Positions 15,187 through 21,002 of a DNA stretch of 21,002 nt are shown here, piece after piece. Positions within the stretch are counted from its first letter, which is position 1, and the number at the start of each line of letters is the position of its first letter. The notes under the pieces were generated by a model that did not search any database, had not been told where the DNA came from, and worked only from the letters and a program-made list of their open reading frames with translations. This DNA is from CAYILR01 sp964364175 (GTDB taxonomy: Bacteria; Bdellovibrionota; UBA1018), in contig CAYILR010000055.1 in the NCBI GenBank assembly GCA_964364175.1, positions 1 to 21,002 of the forward strand, given 5' to 3'. A program made the translations under genes and the position numbers.

Positions 15187-15210
15187 ATTTGTTTATGTAA
15201 GAATGGTTGT

Positions 15211-15963
15211 ATGGCCAGTCCAATCTTCAGAGTCATTCGACACCCCACCCGAGCTTACGCAATCATTCAGCTTCTCCTGCTTTGGATCAAGACATATTTC
15301 GAAGCGCAAAAAAAAGTCAAAGAAGATCAAGCTTTGGTAATTGAAACGTCTTGGGATCAGAAAATGATCCACACCGAGTGGGCGATTTATCCCTATCTTT
15401 TTGCTTGCGGTTATATTTTTGCAATTGGCTGGTATCTGTTGAACGAGTTCACTCATGCGCAGTACCTGCAGGCGCACGCGGCGTTCAAGGATTTGATCGT
15501 GGAATCAGCTCGGTTTTTTGTCGCTCATCCCACTCGCATGAAGGATCGAACCAAAGTCGCTCACCCGCTTCTCAGGTTTACGCAAACCATTGATGGCCAA
15601 ACCAATTGTTTTCCGTCGATGCACGTTTCCTTGGTTTTGCTCTCGTACCAAATCATCAAGGACGGTCACGAAACCAATCCCCTCAGGATGGATGCGCTCA
15701 GGCAAGCTTGCATCGATATTTGTCGATCCACGATGCAAACCAAGCAGCACAGCATTATTGATGTCGTCGGAGGAATTGCAATTACGCGACAGATTTATTC
15801 GGATCATTTCTCGGGACAGTTTGAGGATTTTATCGGTGAAATACTTCCGGAGTTGCACTCAGACAAACTCCCCATCATCAGGCAACTGCTGGAAAAGCAC
15901 GAAAACAACCTTTCAGCGCTTCTCAAGGCACTCATGAAAGAATTGAGCACACCACCGACCTAA
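15211..15963 (+). CDS. PAP2-like membrane phosphatase/phosphotransferase
   Basis: A 250-residue protein with the lipid-phosphatase pattern of the PAP2 superfamily. F-P-S-M-H-V at 134-139 carries the conserved P-S-x-H histidine (H138). S-T-M-Q-T-K-Q-H-S-I-I-D at 173-184 gives the nucleophile histidine H180 and D184, preceded by R172. The T-K-Q-H form is typical of the branch near inositol phosphotransferases and Aur1-like enzymes rather than classical PgpB. The upstream K-x6-R-P motif is not clear. Hydrophobic segments at about 14-28, 58-78 and 135-150 suggest membrane attachment with fewer helices than usual. The C-terminal 60 residues are charged and helical. The stop TAA overlaps the nitroreductase stop on the other strand in a 4-bp CTAA. 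Confidence 0.72.
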   Translation: MASPIFRVIRHPTRAYAIIQLLLLWIKTYFEAQKKVKEDQALVIETSWDQKMIHTEWAIYPYLFACGYIFAIGWYLLNEFTHAQYLQAHAAFKDLIVESARFFVAHPTRMKDRTKVAHPLLRFTQTIDGQTNCFPSMHVSLVLLSYQIIKDGHETNPLRMDALRQACIDICRSTMQTKQHSIIDVVGGIAITRQIYSDHFSGQFEDFIGEILPELHSDKLPIIRQLLEKHENNLSALLKALMKELSTPPT

Positions 15964-16643
15964 ACAGTTTTTACAACAATCTCGCGCGGGATTCGATATT
16001 GGTTTCCCCAAATCCCTTTTTCATCTCTGAGTCCGACTGAAATCACCATGACGACTCGAGCGCGACATCCTAATTTTAAAATTCGGCGAATTCGAGCTTC
16101 GTCCATTCCTTCCATGGGACAGGTGTCAAACCCCTGTGCGGAGATAGCCAACATGAAATTTTCGCAGGCGAGTGCGGTGGATTTGATGCAAACTTCATCA
16201 ATGTCACGCGATGACCAGGGCCTTCGCATGATCGGGCGAAAAAAGCCTGTGGCATTATAGATCAGCCATTTGATCGGAGCCAGTATTCGCCAGGAGTAGG
16301 TCATGGGAATGAGCCATCGATAGTAGTAGGCGATTTCTTTTCGGGGCTGTGACCCAAAAGCCTCGAGCACATATTTTTGGCTGGTTTTCCAAGTCCCGGG
16401 ATCGGCAACAAATACGAGCAACTCCTGAGCAGTTCTGGCTGCCCCCTGATTCAAGCAGGCTTGGACGAGCGGTGCCTTTTTTTTCGGATCGCGAACCCAA
16501 AAAATTCTCCAGGTTTGCATATTGGAAGAATTGGGAGCTAGCAGTGCCGCATCGATGGCTCGATCGATGACCTCTGGTGGAACTATTGCCGATGTGTATT
16601 TTCTAACGCTTCTTCGATTTTGAACGGCATCGAAGAATTCCAT
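15960..16643 (-). CDS. Nitroreductase-family FMN oxidoreductase
   Basis: Members use FMN and NAD(P)H to reduce nitroaromatics, quinones or flavins; the natural substrate here is unknown. In 227 residues the FMN-phosphate-binding N-R-R-S-V-R-K-Y lies at 9-16, followed by L-L-A-P-N-S-S-N-M-Q-T-W-R at 34-46, the usual family signature. The middle (about 90-150) has an extra aromatic, basic stretch including Y-Y-Y-R-W-L-I-P-M-T-Y-S-W and W-L-I-Y-N-A-T-G-F-F, longer than in minimal nitroreductases and possibly membrane-touching. The C-terminal flavin region reads C-P-M-E-G-M-D-E-A-R-I-R-R-I-L. It starts 3 bp after the stop of the upstream acyltransferase-like gene, so the two are almost certainly one operon. 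Confidence 0.85.
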   Translation of the reverse strand: MEFFDAVQNRRSVRKYTSAIVPPEVIDRAIDAALLAPNSSNMQTWRIFWVRDPKKKAPLVQACLNQGAARTAQELLVFVADPGTWKTSQKYVLEAFGSQPRKEIAYYYRWLIPMTYSWRILAPIKWLIYNATGFFRPIMRRPWSSRDIDEVCIKSTALACENFMLAISAQGFDTCPMEGMDEARIRRILKLGCRARVVMVISVGLRDEKGIWGNQYRIPREIVVKTV

Positions 16644-16646
16644 GAG

Positions 16647-17474
16647 CTAGTATCCCCGTCCCAGCTCCTGCTCGGGATTCTCCATAATACTATTCAGCGT
16701 CTTCATCATTTTGCCGCCGTGGGCTCCATCGATGAGGCGGTGGTCGAACGTCACGCACATGGGCAGCATGGGTGCCGCAACAACCTGCCCGTTCCGCACT
16801 ACCGGAGTGTCTTTGATCACACCTAAGGCAACCACAATTGGTACTCGGGAATAAGCGACTAGCGGCGCGAATCCTGAACTCAGGCCCAACGAGCCAACAC
16901 TGGTGAGCATCAGGCTTCCGAAGGGATCCCTGGGCACTCCCAACAATGGGGTCCATAAATTGAATGTATACATGATTAAACTAGATAAGTTGAGCAGGGT
17001 AGCGACAAACATCCCAGGGACAAGGCCGAATAGCCCCTTCATCTGTTTGAAATCAGGGTCCCCTTTTTCTCGGATGACCTTGACCTTTTCCTGCATGAGA
17101 CGAGCGATTTCGGCGATGGATTTGAGATTGGCTTCTTTAACGGTCATTCCGGAGAGGTCTTCGCCCCCGCCGCTATTGACCTGAAAAAAGATATCTACTG
17201 ATTTACGGCGATACAGCCTGCCCCAGCGAAGAATGCAGTTGAGATCAGGGTGTCTGGCCATCACTTCAGCCAGCGCGCGGCCGATAAAATGGGTGATGGT
17301 GATTTTCATACCCGTTTCCTGTTTAATCTTGTCGATATAGGCGAGTGCTGCACGAGGGTCGAGTTCTATTGAGCTGTATACGCTGGGGTCTTTGGCTGTT
17401 CTCCAGGTCCCAATCGCGATTTTCCGCCAAGCATTGATCTTCAGGGGCTCCATCTCAATATGTCGTGAAATCAT
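16647..17474 (-). CDS. Stand-alone E2-type acyltransferase catalytic domain, no lipoyl domain
   Basis: A 275-residue protein made only of the 2-oxoacid dehydrogenase acyltransferase (CAT-like) fold. The N-terminal part, with W-R-K-I-A-I-G-T-W and I-T-I-T-H-F-I-G-R-A-L-A-E-V around 58-71, is the start of the catalytic domain. The active-site motif T-F-D-H-R-L-I-D-G gives H245 and D249, as in SucB. There is no lipoyl domain and no peripheral-subunit-binding domain, so it cannot take part in a normal E1-E2-E3 complex by itself. A hydrophobic stretch at about 148-178 is inserted before P-R-D-P-F-G-S-L-M-L-T-S-V-G, suggesting membrane contact. The acyl donor is presumably CoA or ACP, but the substrate is unknown. 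First gene of a unit with the nitroreductase. M1 was chosen; M8 is an alternative start. Confidence 0.82.
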   Translation of the reverse strand: MISRHIEMEPLKINAWRKIAIGTWRTAKDPSVYSSIELDPRAALAYIDKIKQETGMKITITHFIGRALAEVMARHPDLNCILRWGRLYRRKSVDIFFQVNSGGGEDLSGMTVKEANLKSIAEIARLMQEKVKVIREKGDPDFKQMKGLFGLVPGMFVATLLNLSSLIMYTFNLWTPLLGVPRDPFGSLMLTSVGSLGLSSGFAPLVAYSRVPIVVALGVIKDTPVVRNGQVVAAPMLPMCVTFDHRLIDGAHGGKMMKTLNSIMENPEQELGRGY

Positions 17475-17588
17475 GTTCGCTTTACACCACAGAAAACTGA
17501 CAAGTGTCTAGCTCTTAAACACTTCTTGGCCCTGAAACCCCTGTGATTTGCTCAAAAACTCAGAAACGAACGGCACAGACCTTGCTCT

Positions 17589-17638
17589 ATCTACGTTTGT
17601 TGGCAGGTAATTCCGGGCTGAAAGTCCGGACAGTAGAT
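17589..17638 (+). promoter_or_regulatory. Possible structured RNA leader before the subtilase gene
   Basis: An outer stem ATCTAC (17589-17594) / GTAGAT (17633-17638) encloses a strong hairpin TCCGGGC (17612-17618) / GTCCGGA (17624-17630) with a TGAAA loop. The structure ends 25 bases before the subtilase ATG, just upstream of its ribosome site. It matches no riboswitch class I know. The rest of the 189-bp gap from 17475 shows no clear promoter. Confidence 0.35.
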
Positions 17639-17663
17639 GCAGATGTGGAAGTGGAGTTGTTCA

Positions 17664-18809
17664 ATGAAACGCGCAGTAAAAAAGAAGCAACAACAAGTTC
17701 AAAAATTTTGGATCGCAGCCTTAGCGATTAGCTCCATCGGAGCTTCTCTCAGTGCTCTCGCAGCTTTGGCACCGGCCGAAAAAACTTCGGCACAAATAAA
17801 AGCTGCATCATTTAAAAATTGGGGTTTGATGAACGACAAAGATCGTTCGCACATCAACGTCCTCGATGCCTGGAAAATCCAAACCGGCAGCCGCAGCGTG
17901 GTGGTTGCTGTGATCGATACGGGCTTGGATTCACAACACCCTGATTTGAAGGATAACGTCTGGGAAAAAATCGAAGGAAATCGAAAAATCCACGGCTGGG
18001 ATTTTGTGACCAACCGACCCAACCCAGGCGACGAGCACGGGCATGGAACCCACGTTTCTGGGATCATCGGTGCTGTGACTAACGCAAAAGCTGGAGTCAG
18101 CGGTGTGGCTCAAAAAGTTTCGATCTTGCCTGTTCGATATTACTCCGAAGCCAATTCAGGCGCAGTCAACTTGGCGAATACAGTCAAAGCATTGAAATAT
18201 GCCGTTGATCAAGGCGCTACGATTATCAACTACAGCGGTGGCGGCCCCGAATTCTCACAAGAAGAATACTTGGCTATGAAATATGCCGAGGCCCACGGAG
18301 TCCTGGTCGTAGCTGCTGCGGGTAACGAGCACCAAGACACAGACAAAATGGAAAACTACTATTATCCAGCTGCATATCGTTTGAAAAACATCATCTCGGT
18401 AGCAGCCACCGATATTCACAACAAAATTTTGCCTTCTTCGAACTGGGGCAAAAAACACGTGGATATCGCGGCTCCTGGAGAAAGCATTTACAGCACTATG
18501 CCCAAGAATCGCTATGGAACGATGACGGGGACCTCGCAGGCGACGGCGTTTGTGACTGGGGTTGCTGCTCTGATCATTTCGGAAGCCAGGGCTCACAAAG
18601 TCAAATTGAGCCCTGCTGAAGTTCGCGAGCTAGTGATGGCGTCGGCGGATTCAGTTGGAGATCTGAAGGATAAAGTCGCGACAAACGGCCGCGTGAATGC
18701 CTACAGCGCGCTTCGTAAATTGCGCGAGCGCCTCTTGAAGCCTGGCAAATGGGATTTGGCGAGCGGTGACGCTGGTTCGTTGCTCACGGCCTTGTTATCT
18801 GTCGAGTAA
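17664..18809 (+). CDS. Exported subtilisin-like serine protease (S8 family)
   Basis: A secreted or periplasmic serine endopeptidase. The ATG at 17664 is preferred: it has GGAG eight bases upstream and begins with a basic, signal-like M-K-R-A-V-K-K-K followed by a hydrophobic stretch to A-L-A-A-L-A near residue 36. A further in-frame ATG at 17637 has no such support. With this 381-residue numbering the triad is D85 (A-V-I-D-T-G-L-D), H127 (H-G-H-G-T-H-V-S-G) and S291 (T-G-T-S-Q-A-T-A-F), with the oxyanion asparagine N221 in A-A-A-G-N-E. No separate inhibitor prodomain is obvious; only about 35 residues lie between the signal and the catalytic core. The fold is the compact, thermitase-like type with no C-terminal extra domain. 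The 3' end overlaps the convergent gene by 15 bp. Confidence 0.93.
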   Translation: MKRAVKKKQQQVQKFWIAALAISSIGASLSALAALAPAEKTSAQIKAASFKNWGLMNDKDRSHINVLDAWKIQTGSRSVVVAVIDTGLDSQHPDLKDNVWEKIEGNRKIHGWDFVTNRPNPGDEHGHGTHVSGIIGAVTNAKAGVSGVAQKVSILPVRYYSEANSGAVNLANTVKALKYAVDQGATIINYSGGGPEFSQEEYLAMKYAEAHGVLVVAAAGNEHQDTDKMENYYYPAAYRLKNIISVAATDIHNKILPSSNWGKKHVDIAAPGESIYSTMPKNRYGTMTGTSQATAFVTGVAALIISEARAHKVKLSPAEVRELVMASADSVGDLKDKVATNGRVNAYSALRKLRERLLKPGKWDLASGDAGSLLTALLSVE

Positions 18810-20840
18810 TTGGCTTTTGACGGCTTCAGCATTCCAGAATTCCAAAACGCGCTTGAGACGTTCAGTGCGAGAAGCTCGACCCGGTTTTGCTGCCGCAAGG
18901 TCTTGAGCTGAAATTCCATTTTTTTCTGCATAGAATTCCAAATAAGTTTTTCCACCGGTCAAGTGATCGCGGTATTTGGAAAACGAAGCAGCAGCTTTTT
19001 TCATCGCAGGATTGCTGGATTTGGATTGGCTGAGATAATCAAAAAATCCGTACATGGTTCCCACGGCTTCAAAGTGTTGATCACCCGGGGCAGGCAAGTC
19101 TTGGTCGGGCACTTTTGCATCGATTGCTTCGAAAGCTTCCAGTACGTTGAGTTCTTCGCGAGAAAGCAGGCCCTTGTCTCTACGGATTCTGAGAGAGTTG
19201 ATCGAAGCTCGAAGGCCTTCACGTGTCATGTTGGATTGATTGGTATAGAGAAAATGCGTTCCCTCCCAAGAATCCTGGGCCAATTTTTCGAAGTGCGGGA
19301 TGTTGTATTTGAGTAGGGGGTTTTCAAAGCGATAAACGTGCGCTCTCGGGGCATAACGAGTTACGAAGTAGTCCAAATCTTCTAGGACGGTAGGGCCTCC
19401 GTCAGCGTCATCGTTGCCTTGTTGAAACAAAAGATTGTCGCCGAAATCCTTGAGCGCGTCGGGGTTGCTGGCCTGGAGTCGATTGAGCTCTTCCATCAAC
19501 TCATCACTGATCAACTCTGCATTTTTCAATGCCTCTGGAATCACGCCCCTATAGAGGCCCAGCGCGACTTGTTTGAAAACATTCTCGGTTTGAAGTTTCA
19601 GTGTCATGGGATTGGAAAACGACGACAGAATGTAGGCGTCTACTGGACCTTGTCCCTCGTTGTCATAAAAAAGCGCATGAGCATATCCCTTGGTCCCGCT
19701 GGCGCTGCGATTGAGCTCGACCAGGGGCTGTGCGGGTTCGTTCACAGTGGGCGGCGCACGTTGACGGATGGTTTGTAGACGGAAATCTTCGTAGGCTAGG
19801 GTTTCTTTCAAGCCACCCATGTCCATTCCAATTCCAGCCATGGGCAGGTTCATTGCGATCGCGTTGAGAGCGGTATCGAAAAATTTCTTGAGGATGTACT
19901 TCCAGCTCGAAGCGTTGGATCGAGTCGTGCCGGCGCCATGATTGACCACAAAAAGTAGTCCTTGGGGATTGGGCAACATTCCTTTGCTGGATTCAATGAC
20001 CACTGTCCCGAGCTCGGCATCGTAGTAAGCGCGAACGCCCACTTCTTTGACGATGATTTCTGGAACACCATTGGCATTGACCTGGGCTGTGGGGGTTGAG
20101 GGGATCGGAGCTTCCAGCAGCTGCTGAGCTTGTAGAGAGGCTTTTGTGCCTTGTTGGAGCGCGCGATCGATCGGAAAGTTCGAAGTGAGTATTCTTTTGA
20201 GTCGATCCAAAATAGGGGTTGCGGATTTTCCCACGATATTCCAATCAGGGCTAACTCGATTCAAGCTGGTTTGAAGATCGGTTTCTGCAGCTCGAATTGC
20301 CTGGTCAGCACTATTTTTAATGAGTGCGATGTACTTTTTTCTCAACATCTCGATAGCGACTTGAGCTGTCTGCTGCTCGAATTCGGACAAGGCCATTTTG
20401 CCGCTTTTGGCTTTGGCATTCAACGCCGCCTGACGGTTGTTTTGGATGAGAGGGGTTTCGGGAAGGCCGTCTGCATCGGTGCCGATCTGTTGTTTGGTCT
20501 TCTTGAACTCATCGTTGGCGAGGCGGATGTGCTCCTTCGCGGCCTTGCTCCATGCCGAGGTGAGATCTTCAATGTGCTTGAGAGCAATTCGTTTGGAGGA
20601 ATCCAGGATGGGCTTGGAGAGTTCGCGGTTGATGCCCTCGAGAATGTCCGCGCGTGAGCCATCTCGGTTGATCAATTCGGGAGTTCCAGCGCGAAGCGGA
20701 GCGGTTCTTTGCTCGATGAGTTGTTCGACTTCTTGGCGTGGAATGAGCAGGGGACTGCAAGGGTCGGACGCAAGTGTGGGAATGGGTAGTAGGAGAAGGA
20801 GTAGAACACGTAAAATAGGGGTAACTTTCTCTGATTTCAT
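18795..20840 (-). CDS. Large exported protein with alpha/beta-hydrolase-like C-terminal part
   Basis: An unnamed 681-residue protein. Residues 1-25 form a Sec signal peptide with seven leucines or isoleucines in the core. A following cysteine is not in a proper lipobox. Residues about 35-240 are long, charged helices, perhaps a coiled coil. From about 262 the pattern suggests an alpha/beta hydrolase: a strand ending V-V-N-H-G-A-G (H301-G302, oxyanion-type), R-S-A-S-G at 378-382 as a possible nucleophile elbow with S379, a strand D-A-Y-I-L-S-S-F, then L-L-F-Q-Q-G-N-D-D-A-D-G-G (471-482) as a candidate acid loop, and G-T-H-F-L-Y-T-N-Q with H529. The elbow departs from G-x-S-x-G because the first position is N, so the fold call is tentative. 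The gene has a good promoter but almost no leader, and no ribosome site. Confidence 0.7.
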   Translation of the reverse strand: MKSEKVTPILRVLLLLLLPIPTLASDPCSPLLIPRQEVEQLIEQRTAPLRAGTPELINRDGSRADILEGINRELSKPILDSSKRIALKHIEDLTSAWSKAAKEHIRLANDEFKKTKQQIGTDADGLPETPLIQNNRQAALNAKAKSGKMALSEFEQQTAQVAIEMLRKKYIALIKNSADQAIRAAETDLQTSLNRVSPDWNIVGKSATPILDRLKRILTSNFPIDRALQQGTKASLQAQQLLEAPIPSTPTAQVNANGVPEIIVKEVGVRAYYDAELGTVVIESSKGMLPNPQGLLFVVNHGAGTTRSNASSWKYILKKFFDTALNAIAMNLPMAGIGMDMGGLKETLAYEDFRLQTIRQRAPPTVNEPAQPLVELNRSASGTKGYAHALFYDNEGQGPVDAYILSSFSNPMTLKLQTENVFKQVALGLYRGVIPEALKNAELISDELMEELNRLQASNPDALKDFGDNLLFQQGNDDADGGPTVLEDLDYFVTRYAPRAHVYRFENPLLKYNIPHFEKLAQDSWEGTHFLYTNQSNMTREGLRASINSLRIRRDKGLLSREELNVLEAFEAIDAKVPDQDLPAPGDQHFEAVGTMYGFFDYLSQSKSSNPAMKKAAASFSKYRDHLTGGKTYLEFYAEKNGISAQDLAAAKPGRASRTERLKRVLEFWNAEAVKSQLLDR

Positions 20841-20852
20841 AAACTGTAATAG

Positions 20853-20881
20853 TGTATAATTGATTAATTCGCTCTGGTCAA
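20853..20881 (-). promoter_or_regulatory. Sigma70-like promoter of the large exported protein gene
   Basis: Reading leftwards, TTGACC (20881-20876) and TATACA (20858-20853) are exactly 17 bp apart, the best promoter match in the window. Twelve bases separate the -10 from the ATG at 20840. Transcription would start about five bases before it, leaving no room for a ribosome site. Confidence 0.6.
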
Positions 20882-20910
20882 ATCAGACTGTAATTTTTAC
20901 ACATAAAAAC

Positions 20911-20955
20911 TGGAGCCGATGATCCGGATTGAACGGACGACCTACGTTTTACGAA
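20911..20955 (-). pseudogene. 3' half of a tRNA-Thr(CGU)-like gene; att-site-like remnant
   Basis: On the minus strand this reads as the second half of a tRNA. The anticodon loop TTCGTAA (20955-20949) has CGT as anticodon, and the 3' anticodon strand and variable loop are followed by a paired T-arm (GTCCG / CGGAT around TTCAATC). The acceptor strand CATCGGC comes next, then TCCA with encoded CCA ending at 20911. The 5' half should begin GCCGATG and carry a D-arm. It is absent: the bases to the right (20956-21002) neither pair with the acceptor strand nor rebuild the anticodon stem. A break at the anticodon loop is what tRNA-targeting integrases leave. The E. coli tRNA-Thr(CGU) gene thrW is a known prophage attachment site. 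Confidence 0.65.
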
Positions 20956-21002
20956 CGACATTTTCATAGAAATCTCCGTGAACCACAAAATACCACGGTG
21001 AA

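Noticed and set aside
17543..17663. A known riboswitch (c-di-GMP, cobalamin, FMN, SAM) before the subtilase
   Set aside because: None of the conserved core strings of those classes is present. Only simple stems can be supported.
20911..21002. A complete, functional tRNA-Thr
   Set aside because: No GCCGATG acceptor strand, D-arm or matching 5' anticodon strand exists in the bases to the right, although the space is sufficient.
20911..21002. A tRNA interrupted by a group I intron
   Set aside because: The whole anticodon loop is on the 3' side, whereas such introns split the loop. No intron core is visible, though the window ends too soon to exclude it fully.
1..21002. CRISPR arrays, insertion sequences and rRNA genes
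   Set aside because: No regularly spaced direct repeats, no transposase frame with terminal inverted repeats, and no rRNA-like sequence were seen on either strand.

Overview
The window reads as a chromosomal segment of a Gram-negative proteobacterium-like organism of moderate GC, most plausibly a member of the Bdellovibrionota or a related former 'deltaproteobacterial' group. This is inferred from the mix of genes: a sucA-sucB-lpd operon, an App1/DUF2183 phosphatase, a stand-alone E2-type acyltransferase, a secreted subtilase and several exported orphan proteins. The lineage was not proven from the sequence. Most of it is ordinary housekeeping DNA packed tightly, with accessory DNA at the left edge, in the middle (about 3.8-5.0 kb) and probably just beyond the right edge.

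Layout. Positions 1-1190 hold a visibly AT-rich accessory pair: the end of a gene with a homing-endonuclease-associated (HNH) repeat, then a protein with a HEPN-type R-N-x3-H motif. They abut pyrC (dihydroorotase, 1213-2262, +), which converges on an RhlE-type DEAD-box helicase (2351-3769, -). A RES/Xre toxin-antitoxin pair (3823-4942, -) sits between rhlE and lpd. The 2-oxoglutarate dehydrogenase operon sucA-sucB-lpd (10638 down to 5014, -) is complete: E1o, E2o and E3. Four small hairpins share the core TCGYGTTYGRCGA. Two lie between pyrC and rhlE and two between sucB and lpd.

Positions 10.6-13.7 kb (+) carry an App1-like phosphatase with a probable leaderless promoter, a secreted orphan, trhO (tRNA U34 hydroxylation) and a small secreted cysteine-containing orphan. 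From 13.7 to 17.5 kb there is a DUF2079 membrane protein (-), a PAP2-like phosphatase (+), and a two-gene unit (-) of a lipoyl-less E2 catalytic-domain protein and a nitroreductase. From 17.5 to 20.9 kb an exported subtilisin-like protease (+), preceded by a possible structured leader, converges with a 15-bp overlap on a large exported protein with alpha/beta-hydrolase-like motifs (-).

At 20911-20955 there is the 3' half, from anticodon loop to CCA, of a tRNA-Thr(CGU)-like gene without its 5' half. This is the classic footprint of a tRNA attachment site and suggests an integrated element beginning to the right of the window. The strongest leads are this att-like remnant, the hairpin family, the HEPN/HNH pair, and a RES toxin whose signature serine position appears to be proline. 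No intact undescribed system could be shown with certainty. No stretch over 300 bases lacks a gene.
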